Below the pieces are notes generated by a model that ran no database searches, was not told the origin of the DNA, and worked only from the letters and a program-made list of their open reading frames with translations. From IMG/VR virus record IMGVR_UViG_3300030101_003761, positions 1-44,100 of that record: DNA of 44,100 nt. One strand, 5' to 3'. This document shows, in pieces, positions 5,189 through 11,991 of this stretch; the stretch's first letter is position 1; each line of letters opens with the position of its first letter. The stretch comes from a virus. Position numbers and translations under genes: made by a program.

Positions 5189-6427
5189 ATGCGAATAATA
5201 TCAACTATCATATTTATGCTGTTTAGATCGCTTGCCTACGGTCAGCCAGATTTAATTGTAGAAGATATGTATGCAGACACCCTCTGCCTAGGAACTAACC
5301 CTTACTTCTCTATACACTTTACGGTTACAAACATTGGGGACGATACCTGTGATTATTTCTGTTATGAAAAGAATGGCCTTGAGGTGTGTCCAGATACTTC
5401 GTTGTATGATATTTCATTAGACCCTAATGAATCTAGGTACTACTATCTGGGTTGGCTGAATTACGACGGCTTTGGCGATCCGTACACTATTGAGATAGTT
5501 AATGCAGAAAATGAGTTAGAGACATCAAACAACTCTACTACGATCATTGTGCCAGACGCCCATGAGTGTTATGAGATACTAGATGTTGACTTGTCGTTAG
5601 ACACTGTCCTGTATACATCAGGGTGCGATGAGTATGGTCCGTATCTAGACCCGCAAATACACATTACTAATCTTGGGCTTGACGACATAACAGAATTTTG
5701 CATTAAGTTCCAGGTGCTAGGTCAAAGCAATGACACAGTTTGTTTCGAAGCTCAGAGCTATCTCCCCCTTGAGTATGGAGAAAGCGCTATTCAATACTGG
5801 CCTAGGATATACAATAGCGGAGTGTTGAGTTTGCACTTGCTAGATGTCAATGGGCCATCACCTTTTTCTTGGTTAGATTTTGGTATAGACGAGTGGACAT
5901 ACAACAATACATATGTTGAGGTTCTTCCTGTGCTATCAACTTCTTGGTGTACAGCAGGATGCATTGATGATACCGCATGCAACTATGCTCCAGAGGCTTT
6001 CCTAGATGACGGCGGATGTGAATACCCAGAGTTATACTATAATTGTGACGGGGAGTGCGAATATGACACAGATGAGGATGGAATCTGTGATCAGCTTGAG
6101 GTGCCTGGATGCACTGATCCAGAAGCAAATAACTACAACCCTGAAGCAACAGACGATGACGGGACGTGTGAGTACACTCCTAGCTCTGTTTGTGAAGTTT
6201 ACGATGTAAGTAAGTTGAAAGTATATCCCAATCCTTTTAATGATATGATATACGTTTCAACACTTCCTAGATCTATATGCAGGGTAAGAGATTTAAACCA
6301 CCGCATAGTTATCGAAAACACAAGCTCATCGATTATCGACACATCGCCACTACAGAAAGGCATGTACTTCATCGATTGGATTGTGGATGGTGAAGTAGTT
6401 GCATTTAAGAGAATAATAAAAGAATAA
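5189..6427 (+). CDS. secreted protein with T9SS sorting domain
   Basis: Residues 1-18 form a Sec signal peptide (MRIISTIIFMLFRSLAYG, then QPD). Two CARDB/Ig-like beta domains follow (FTVTNIGDDTCDYF near 46; PQIHITNLGLDDITEF near 155). Then come two GCxDxxAxNYxPxA-type cysteine modules (about 258-281 and 307-330) with an acidic DTDEDGICD linker between them. The C-terminus (about 342-412) is a textbook type A T9SS sorting domain: LKVYPNPFNDMIYVS, then a GMYFIDW strand and a final KRIIKE. T9SS is confined to Bacteroidetes, so this protein should be exported by the host machinery and attached to or released from the cell surface. It lies between phage genes, 1 nt before the DUF5675 gene. Its composition, with many cysteines and aspartates, is unlike its neighbours. 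Confidence 0.85.
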   Translation: MRIISTIIFMLFRSLAYGQPDLIVEDMYADTLCLGTNPYFSIHFTVTNIGDDTCDYFCYEKNGLEVCPDTSLYDISLDPNESRYYYLGWLNYDGFGDPYTIEIVNAENELETSNNSTTIIVPDAHECYEILDVDLSLDTVLYTSGCDEYGPYLDPQIHITNLGLDDITEFCIKFQVLGQSNDTVCFEAQSYLPLEYGESAIQYWPRIYNSGVLSLHLLDVNGPSPFSWLDFGIDEWTYNNTYVEVLPVLSTSWCTAGCIDDTACNYAPEAFLDDGGCEYPELYYNCDGECEYDTDEDGICDQLEVPGCTDPEANNYNPEATDDDGTCEYTPSSVCEVYDVSKLKVYPNPFNDMIYVSTLPRSICRVRDLNHRIVIENTSSSIIDTSPLQKGMYFIDWIVDGEVVAFKRIIKE

Positions 6428-6428
6428 T

Positions 6429-6911
6429 ATGGAACTTGAAGTAATTAGATTTAATAGTGGCGTAGACTCTACAAATGGTATTTTGTTTGACATTACCGAC
6501 GGTAGAAAGTTTTTATGCTATACCCTAGAAGATGAGGAGCGCGAGGATAAGGTATTTGCAGAAACATGCATACCGAACGGTACTTATGAAATAAGATTTA
6601 GAAAGGTGGGAGGGTTTCACGCAAAATATTCAAATAGGTTCTCCAGCTTTCATAAAGGCATGCTAGAGGTTTGCGACGTACCCAACTTTAAGTACATACT
6701 GATTCACTGTGGCAACACGGACGAACACACAGCGGGTTGTTTATTGGTGGGTGACACCCAAGAAAACAACAACATCAAAACCAATGGTTTTATTGGTAAA
6801 TCTACCCAAGCGTACAAAAGGATTTACCCACCAATTGCAGACGCTTTGGAGCGAGGAGAAAAGGTGGTGATTAATTACTGCGACTTATTGTGCTGCTCTA
6901 AGTCGTTGTAA
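6429..6911 (+). CDS. DUF5675 family protein, possible cell-wall enzyme
   Basis: The 160-residue protein has the DUF5675 hallmarks as I know them: ETCIPNGTYEIRFR near residue 45 and the conserved HCGNTDEHTAGCLLVGD block, with His93 and Cys104. The H-G...GC arrangement recalls the catalytic His/Cys motif of L,D-transpeptidase-like folds, and the family is common in phage lysis regions, so a peptidoglycan role is reasonable but unproven. It starts 1 nt after the T9SS protein stops. Its 3' end overlaps the convergent winged-helix gene by 37 nt. Confidence 0.75.
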   Translation: MELEVIRFNSGVDSTNGILFDITDGRKFLCYTLEDEEREDKVFAETCIPNGTYEIRFRKVGGFHAKYSNRFSSFHKGMLEVCDVPNFKYILIHCGNTDEHTAGCLLVGDTQENNNIKTNGFIGKSTQAYKRIYPPIADALERGEKVVINYCDLLCCSKSL

Positions 6912-7312
6912 AACCTTTGCACGAATAATCTTGCTTTCTGGGTTAGGGCGTACCTTACCCTATAGTTGTATTTCGTCTCTTCCCTGAAGATGTGGTCTTC
7001 ATATGTGTCTGAGGGTGTAAGCTTGTCGAAATGCTTATATATGTATCCAGCGTTTACGAGGGGGTAGATATATCTCTTCCCAATGTTTGACTCGCTCACA
7101 TCAAAGTCTTTACTAGCGTACTTGATGGTGAAGAACTGTAAGTCATACGCCCACAGCAAGAACTCCACCTTGGAGAAATCCATCCCAATAATTTTGGAGT
7201 ACTTGAGCCTTGACTGCTTCAGGCCCTTCAGGTAATTTTTATTTACATAGACCCGATCTTGTTTCGCAAAATCCCTGAATAAGATTTTTCTTGGTACCTT
7301 ACTTCTAGGCAT
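6875..7312 (-). CDS. winged-helix DNA-binding protein, antisense to its neighbours
   Basis: The 145-residue protein has a basic N-terminus (MPRSKVPRKILFRDFAKQ) and a winged-helix core: a helix around KVEFLLWAYDLQ, a recognition-like segment SKDFDVSESNIGKRYIYPL, a turn AGYIYKHFD, and a C-terminal helix with YALTQKARLFVQRFYNDLEQ. This is the layout of MarR/PadR-like regulators. It is the only minus-strand gene within the plus-strand block, and it converges on the DUF5675 gene with a 37-nt overlap. A phage regulator of late or left-arm transcription is the likely role; no operator is proven, though the palindrome at 3525 is a candidate. Confidence 0.65.
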   Translation of the reverse strand: MPRSKVPRKILFRDFAKQDRVYVNKNYLKGLKQSRLKYSKIIGMDFSKVEFLLWAYDLQFFTIKYASKDFDVSESNIGKRYIYPLVNAGYIYKHFDKLTPSDTYEDHIFREETKYNYRVRYALTQKARLFVQRFYNDLEQHNKSQ

Positions 7313-7318
7313 ATAGAT

Positions 7319-7326
7319 TAAATTTG
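7319..7326 (+). promoter_or_regulatory. Bacteroidetes -7 promoter element TAAATTTG
   Basis: Matches TAnnTTTG and lies in the divergent gap between the winged-helix gene (start 7312) and the ATG at 7342, giving a 15-nt interval. It restarts plus-strand transcription downstream of the antisense gene. Confidence 0.6.
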
Positions 7327-7341
7327 TTTCAACGCAAACCT

Positions 7342-7644
7342 ATGACAAAAGAGTTTCAATTTCTCATGCATATGCAACGGTTGATGTTTGAAGCAGAAGC
7401 ATTGGCCAAGAAATATGATGTAGAAGATAGATTTATATCTATTATGTTTGCTGGTCTTATCACCGAGACAATCGGGGGTGAGGCAAAATTGAATGCCATG
7501 TACAACATGAACATTCAAGACTTTAATGAACTGCAAGAAATATTAGACTTTATAGATAATGCATATCAGAATGAGACAAGGACAAGTCTCAATGATGATG
7601 ATTTAAACGACCTGTTAAGTGGGACAGGCATAGAACTAGAGTAA
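7342..7644 (+). CDS. hypothetical phage protein, 100 aa
   Basis: The start at 7342 (MTKEFQFLMHMQRLMFEAEA) is chosen over an in-frame TTG at 7324, which falls inside the promoter. The protein is all-helical and acidic at the C-terminus (LNDDDLNDLLSGTGIELE). I do not recognise the family. It is the first gene of a run of small, tightly spaced genes (7342-9383) expressed from the TAAATTTG promoter. Confidence 0.75.
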   Translation: MTKEFQFLMHMQRLMFEAEALAKKYDVEDRFISIMFAGLITETIGGEAKLNAMYNMNIQDFNELQEILDFIDNAYQNETRTSLNDDDLNDLLSGTGIELE

Positions 7645-7645
7645 A

Positions 7646-7882
7646 ATGGATGGAGTAATTAGAAAGATTGTCATTGGGAAAGATCCCAAGGACGCAATGG
7701 CCTATTACATAGGCATGAGAGCTGGAAGAGGGGAGGTAAGCGCTATCATTTGTGATGAAAGACACCTTCATAAATATGGTAAAATGAGATATTTGATTTA
7801 CCTTCAGGACAGCGATTCGCAAACCCTTTGGAAAAGCATAGATGACATGCCCTGCATGTTAGAGTTTGACTGCAACTTTTGA
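7646..7882 (+). CDS. hypothetical phage protein, 78 aa
   Basis: A short alpha/beta protein (MDGVIRKIVIGKDPKDAMAY ... HLHKYGKMRYLIYLQ ... MPCMLEFDCNF). It begins 1 nt after the previous stop and ends 1 nt before the next ATG, so it belongs to a closely packed operon. No domain is recognised and there is no membrane segment. Confidence 0.7.
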   Translation: MDGVIRKIVIGKDPKDAMAYYIGMRAGRGEVSAIICDERHLHKYGKMRYLIYLQDSDSQTLWKSIDDMPCMLEFDCNF

Positions 7883-7883
7883 T

Positions 7884-8150
7884 ATGACAAGGAACGAACT
7901 GTATACAACTGGCGGAGAATTTGTTCTTCCAGACGGATCCGACTACATTGGGGGCTATCATGTTCACTTCAGCAGGGGTGCCATGGTAGGATCGTTTCAT
8001 AAAGTAGAGCCGCACAGTAGGTTGACACCAGTCAATGATTCTGTTAGGATGCTTGTTGAATCAATTATGGAGGAGCTCACAGGTAAACGTACCGTCGGCA
8101 CTTCATCTTCTCCTCGGGTATCCTCGGGGGGCGCTTCAGGAGGTTACTAA
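7884..8150 (+). CDS. small conserved phage protein, 88 aa
   Basis: I start at 7884 (MTRNELYTTGGEFVLPDGSD), just after the previous stop; an upstream in-frame ATG at 7866 would overlap it. The core GGEFVLPDGSDYIGGYHVHF followed by AMVGSFHKVEPHSRLTP is a beta-rich module that I associate with short proteins in phage structural regions (pattern: pDGs.YvG.YH.h...MvG..H). The C-terminal tail is Ser/Gly-rich and probably disordered. A minor virion role is possible. Confidence 0.7.
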   Translation: MTRNELYTTGGEFVLPDGSDYIGGYHVHFSRGAMVGSFHKVEPHSRLTPVNDSVRMLVESIMEELTGKRTVGTSSSPRVSSGGASGGY

Positions 8151-8171
8151 AGACCAACTTAATTTAAATAA

Positions 8172-8756
8172 ATGAAAACATTTAACCTGTTCGTTGTCGA
8201 GCTGAATAAGACCGTCAACGACACTATCACAACCAATAGCGGATTAGAACTTTACATAGCTAGTAGATTTAATGAATTTGAAAACAGAGTTACGGAAGGG
8301 CCTGTTGTGGCTGTCCCGTTCAAGTACGAAACTGGCGTCGAACCTGGCGACACGCTGTACTTCCATCATCTCGTGGTTATCAACGAAGGCCAGCCACTCA
8401 CTGGTAATGATAATCACTACCTTGTCAGGTACGATCAAGATCACGCTGTCAATAATCAGGCTATTGCTTTTAAAAGTAGCAGTACTGGCACTATCCACCC
8501 TCTTGGCAGTTGGAGCCTTCTTGAACCCGTCGAAGAAGAGAAAGTTCAAGAATCGGAGATTATCGAAGTTGTCAAACTTAGCAAGAAACCAACAACAAGA
8601 GGTAGAGTCGCATTTACGTCTTCTGGGATTGAAGAAATAGGTCTTAAGGTAGGGGATGTAGTTGGCTTTAAGAAGAATATGGACTACCGCATCAATATAG
8701 ACGGCAAGGAGTACTACCGTACTCGTGTCGAAGACCTAATGTATAAAGAGCTCTGA
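8172..8756 (+). CDS. GroES-like co-chaperonin, two-repeat
   Basis: The 194-residue protein contains two GroES-fold-like repeats. The first (about 1-115) has VTEGPVVAVPFKYETGVEPG, then DTLYFHHLVV, matching the G-x-V-x-A-V...K-x-G-D pattern and FHH strand of phage co-chaperonins, and ends YLVRYDQDHAVNNQAIAF. The second (about 135-194) has GRVAFTSSGIEEIGLKVGD and GKEYYRTRVEDLM. Phage co-chaperonins such as T4 gp31 replace GroES and help GroEL fold the capsid protein, which would suit its place beside the virion genes. Sequence divergence keeps this at moderate confidence. Confidence 0.6.
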   Translation: MKTFNLFVVELNKTVNDTITTNSGLELYIASRFNEFENRVTEGPVVAVPFKYETGVEPGDTLYFHHLVVINEGQPLTGNDNHYLVRYDQDHAVNNQAIAFKSSSTGTIHPLGSWSLLEPVEEEKVQESEIIEVVKLSKKPTTRGRVAFTSSGIEEIGLKVGDVVGFKKNMDYRINIDGKEYYRTRVEDLMYKEL

Positions 8757-8757
8757 T

Positions 8758-9015
8758 ATGTTTAGCAAAGAAGACACTTGGCAGCTCCTGGAGGACGAGG
8801 AGTGCTTAACGGCTGACGGATTCGATGACGCCGTTATAGGAATCATATACGGGCTTGAGCCTAAAGCAGTTTACAGCGTAAGAAAAATAGTTGATATACT
8901 TATGGAAGATATGAGTTACGAAGATGCTGTTGAGTATTTCGAATATAATATAGCTGGGGCTTACGTTGGAGAGAAGACACCCGTGTACGTTTATGACATA
9001 CAGGAAGATGTCTAA
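8758..9015 (+). CDS. small conserved phage protein, 85 aa
   Basis: An acidic alpha/beta protein with CLTADGFDDAVIGIIYGLEP at residues 20-39 and a predicted helix MEDMSYEDAVEYFEYNIAG; this type is widespread in phages and has no known function. It begins 1 nt after the GroES-like gene and overlaps the next gene by 8 nt. Confidence 0.75.
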   Translation: MFSKEDTWQLLEDEECLTADGFDDAVIGIIYGLEPKAVYSVRKIVDILMEDMSYEDAVEYFEYNIAGAYVGEKTPVYVYDIQEDV

Positions 9016-9292
9016 GTTCACTACAATAAGTGCTGCAAAGCGACTTATGTCTAGTATGGAGGTTGCTATCAATAATATGATTGATGAGATCAAAAAACCT
9101 GTTGATCCAGAGATCAACGGTAGTGCGCGTAAAGCTGAACTGCAATCCATAAAGCAGACAGCTACGGATTGTAAAGAACTAATTGTTGAAAGACAGCGAT
9201 TAGAACAAATGATAAAGGACCTAAACGAAAATGGATCTATCGAACAAACCAGAGACTACAGCGGAGGATTCGCTGAAAGATTCTCAAAGTAA
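9008..9292 (+). CDS. small helical phage protein, 94 aa
   Basis: The start at 9008 (MSKFTTISAAKRLMSSMEVA) is preferred to an in-frame start at 8966, which would overlap the preceding gene by 50 nt. The protein is a helical bundle or coiled coil (KAELQSIKQTATDCKELIVE, RQRLEQMIKDLNENG) ending in a polar tail. The function is unknown. Its 3' end overlaps the 50-codon gene at 9231. Confidence 0.7.
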   Translation: MSKFTTISAAKRLMSSMEVAINNMIDEIKKPVDPEINGSARKAELQSIKQTATDCKELIVERQRLEQMIKDLNENGSIEQTRDYSGGFAERFSK

Positions 9293-9383
9293 GCCCAGTG
9301 GGTTGATTTATTGGGACGATTATAATTTTGATAATCAGTCAGTTACTATAGAACACTTAAATGTAAACTTTAAGCTCTCTTAG
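9231..9383 (+). CDS. very small protein, 50 aa, overlapping its neighbour
   Basis: The frame starts MDLSNKPETTAEDSLKDSQS and ends IEHLNVNFKLS. It overlaps the previous gene by 62 nt in another frame, then runs alone through the otherwise empty 9293-9383 interval and stops 6 nt before the HNH gene. An acidic, disordered first half is followed by a short region with IYWDDYNFDNQSV. The fit to the gap supports translation; the function is unknown. Confidence 0.55.
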   Translation: MDLSNKPETTAEDSLKDSQSKPSGLIYWDDYNFDNQSVTIEHLNVNFKLS

Positions 9384-9389
9384 CGCAGC

Positions 9390-9728
9390 ATGCCATACAA
9401 GAGGAGGAAGGATCAAGCGGCAGCGGCAGCCAAGCACTACAGGAAGAATAAGAAAAAAATTATCTCTAGAAGCTCGGCTAGAAACAAAAGGCAGAAAAAG
9501 AAGAACAAAGAATTTGTACACAGAGTAAAAAGAAGATTTAGCTGTGTTGATTGTGGCGAGTCAAATCCTATAGTTCTTGAGTTTGATCATGTGAGGGGAG
9601 AAAAAAGAAAAAATATAGCTGACATGGTGGTAAACTATTACAGCATAAAGACAATAAAAGATGAAATGAGAAAGTGTGACATTAGATGTGCTAATTGTCA
9701 CAGAATAAAACATCAGAAAGAAAAATAA
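9390..9728 (+). CDS. HNH-type nuclease beside the terminase
   Basis: The 112-residue protein has a very basic N-terminus (KHYRKNKKKIISRSSARNKR) followed by a zinc-binding HNH-like core: CVDCGESN (about 52-59), a central EFDHVRGEKRK with the catalytic-type DH (about 66), and CDIRCANCHRIKHQKEK at the C-terminus. HNH proteins encoded next to TerL are known to assist terminase cleavage during packaging in several phage groups. Its position just upstream of TerL fits that role; a homing endonuclease is the alternative. Confidence 0.75.
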   Translation: MPYKRRKDQAAAAAKHYRKNKKKIISRSSARNKRQKKKNKEFVHRVKRRFSCVDCGESNPIVLEFDHVRGEKRKNIADMVVNYYSIKTIKDEMRKCDIRCANCHRIKHQKEK

Positions 9729-9734
9729 ATTAAA

Positions 9735-9863
9735 ATGAAAAGGCTATCTATAAAAATTGAAAAGCACAAGGTTCGAAGAAGGGGAGTTCATTCAAAAACA
9801 AAGCACTCTAAAAACAAAGGCTCGAAGAATTACGTAAAAGCGTATGCTGGTCAAGGTAGATAA
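9735..9863 (+). CDS. very small basic protein ahead of terminase, 42 aa
   Basis: The frame starts MKRLSIKIEKHKVRRRGVHS and ends YVKAYAGQGR. It is highly basic (KTKHSKNKGSKNY) and overlaps the terminase start by 20 nt. Short basic proteins ending in a similar GQGR motif occur near terminase genes in other tailed phages, which supports a packaging-associated or DNA-binding role. Confidence 0.65.
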   Translation: MKRLSIKIEKHKVRRRGVHSKTKHSKNKGSKNYVKAYAGQGR

Positions 9864-11958
9864 TTACAAAGATGAGGCGGTCTGCATTTGTCCCAACGGT
9901 ACGCAAGGTGATGTTGTCGAACTCGGCGGGCTACTCATTGTTCTTCCCGTTGCACCGCCCGAGAAGGAGGTTGCGGGATATGAAAGATCAGAAGCTATGC
10001 AGATGTGGGAGAGAGTTCCTATGCCCAAAGAGCTGTCTCGGATTAGCTCTATGGATGAGTGGAGCGAAATGCCCAGGGAGTTTAGACAAAAGTTTTCTGC
10101 ATATATCGAAGAGGAGTTTCGCCGTCGGCGTGAAGGCTTTTGGTTTTACAATAAGGGTAAGCCTACATATATTACAGGGCGTCACTATATGATGCTTCAG
10201 TGGACTAAGATTGATATTGGTTATCCTTCTTATCTAAGCTTTCAAAAAGATATCTTTATCCATATGGCGGCCTGCGAGATAGACGACAGGTGTCTAGGTC
10301 AGTTATACACGAAGTGTCGTCGTAGTGGATACACTAATATTTGTTCGGCTGTGCTGCTAGACGAAGCTACTCAGGTAAAAGACAAGTTAATGGGTATACA
10401 GTCAAAGACTGGTAAGGACGCTCAAGAAAACATATTCATGAAGAAGGTAGTGCAGATGTTTAGGCACTACCCTTTTTTCTTCAAGCCTATTCAAGACGGC
10501 ACCACAAACCCTCGTATGGAGCTAGCATTTCGCGAGCCGTCCAAGCGTATCACGAAAAACAACAAGACCGCTCAAAAGGGAGAGGCGTTGAACACGGTAA
10601 TCAATTGGAAGAATACTACCAACAACGCCTATGACGGTGAGAAGTTGCATATCTTGTATTTGGATGAGGCGGGCAAATGGGAGAAACCTACTGATATACG
10701 TGATGCCTGGAGGATTCAACGTACGTGCCTAATTGTGGGTAGAAAAATTGTTGGTAAGGCGCTCGTTGGAAGCACGGTAAACCCGATGCCAAAAGGCGGT
10801 AAGGAATATAAAAGCCTTTGGGAGGATTCCAGCCCGCTAGAAAGAAACAAAAACGGAAGAACACGTAGTGGACTATATAGATTATTCATCCCAGCCTATG
10901 AATCTCTTGAAGGGTTTTTTGATGTTTACGGATATCCAGTCGTTGAAGATCCTGATTCGCCTATTGACAGTCTTGACGGTGATAGCATTCGTATCGGAGC
11001 TAAGACGTATCTCAAAAACGAGAGATCATCATTAAAGGACAATGCCTCGGAAATGAACGAGGTCATCCGTCAATTTCCATTTACCTCTGATGAAGCGTTT
11101 AGAGACAGTATCGATGGTAGCGTATTTAACATCGGAAAGATATACGAGCAGATAGAGCATAACGATGACCTATTTCCAAATCCTGTAGTTGTAGGAAACT
11201 TTGTTTGGAAAGGCGGGGTGAAGGATACTGAAGTAGTTTTTAGCCCAGATCCCATAGGTAAGTTTAAAGTTTCGTGGATGCCACCGCCAGACTTCAGAAA
11301 CAAGAAGGCAATGGTGCGCGGGAAACGTGTAGCGCCCAATGTAGAAATAGGCTGTGGTGGAGTTGACTCGTATGATTTAGATGCTACAGTAGATGGGAGA
11401 GGATCTAAAGGGGCGTTACACCTATACAATAAATTTCATATGGAGCATCCATCTAATATGTTTGTTTTAGAGTATGCGTCTAGACCACCTCTAGCAAAAA
11501 TATTCTATGAGGATGTATTAATGGCTGCTGTATTCTATGGGTATCCGATATTAATTGAGAACAACAAATACGGGATTGCCAGATATTTTGAATCTAGAGG
11601 ATACGATGGATACCTTATGGACAGACCACACCATTTAAAAAGCGGAAGTGCTAAAGTAAAAGTAAAAACAAAAGGTATACCGTCTAACTCTCAAGATATT
11701 ATTCAGTCTCATGCTCACGCGATAGAATCATATATACATGATCACGTTGGTATAAACCATGAGACAGGGGAGATAGGAAAGATGTACTTTAATGAAACTC
11801 TAGAAGATTGGATTTCTTATAAGATAGACAACAGAACAAAGTTTGACTTGACAATTAGTTCTGGACTTGCTTTACTCGCTGCACAAAAGGTGAAAAAGAA
11901 AAAGGTAAAAAACTTTGACGAACGTCAATTTTTTAGACGATATAAAGTCCTGGGCTAA
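9844..11958 (+). CDS. terL: terminase large subunit (DNA packaging ATPase-nuclease)
   Basis: The 704-residue protein packages phage DNA into the prohead. An N-terminal region with GFWFYNKGKPTYITGRHYMM near residue 100 is typical of the long terminases of crAss-like and related phages. The ATPase domain has a Walker A-like KCRRSGYT (about 157-164) and a Walker B ILYLDEAG with Asp274-Glu275. The C-terminal nuclease domain has an acidic cluster in GCGGVDSYDLDATVDGRG (Asp508, Asp511, Asp513) followed by an RNase H-like strand. The start overlaps the small basic gene; an ATG at 9844 gives MLVKVDNYKDEAV. The portal gene follows after 33 nt that contain a promoter. Confidence 0.93.
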   Translation: MLVKVDNYKDEAVCICPNGTQGDVVELGGLLIVLPVAPPEKEVAGYERSEAMQMWERVPMPKELSRISSMDEWSEMPREFRQKFSAYIEEEFRRRREGFWFYNKGKPTYITGRHYMMLQWTKIDIGYPSYLSFQKDIFIHMAACEIDDRCLGQLYTKCRRSGYTNICSAVLLDEATQVKDKLMGIQSKTGKDAQENIFMKKVVQMFRHYPFFFKPIQDGTTNPRMELAFREPSKRITKNNKTAQKGEALNTVINWKNTTNNAYDGEKLHILYLDEAGKWEKPTDIRDAWRIQRTCLIVGRKIVGKALVGSTVNPMPKGGKEYKSLWEDSSPLERNKNGRTRSGLYRLFIPAYESLEGFFDVYGYPVVEDPDSPIDSLDGDSIRIGAKTYLKNERSSLKDNASEMNEVIRQFPFTSDEAFRDSIDGSVFNIGKIYEQIEHNDDLFPNPVVVGNFVWKGGVKDTEVVFSPDPIGKFKVSWMPPPDFRNKKAMVRGKRVAPNVEIGCGGVDSYDLDATVDGRGSKGALHLYNKFHMEHPSNMFVLEYASRPPLAKIFYEDVLMAAVFYGYPILIENNKYGIARYFESRGYDGYLMDRPHHLKSGSAKVKVKTKGIPSNSQDIIQSHAHAIESYIHDHVGINHETGEIGKMYFNETLEDWISYKIDNRTKFDLTISSGLALLAAQKVKKKKVKNFDERQFFRRYKVLG

Positions 11959-11963
11959 TTTCC

Positions 11964-11971
11964 TATATTTG
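11964..11971 (+). promoter_or_regulatory. Bacteroidetes -7 promoter element TATATTTG
   Basis: An exact TAnnTTTG match in the terminase-portal gap, 20 nt before the portal ATG at 11992. It would allow the portal to be expressed at a higher level than the terminase. Confidence 0.65.
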
Positions 11972-11991
11972 TGACATATACTCTTTTGTAA

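Noticed and set aside
5189-6427. T9SS protein as host DNA joined by misassembly
   Set aside because: It is separated by only 19 nt and 1 nt from phage genes on the same strand, and a second protein with the same module type is coupled to the holin. Read coverage could still test this.
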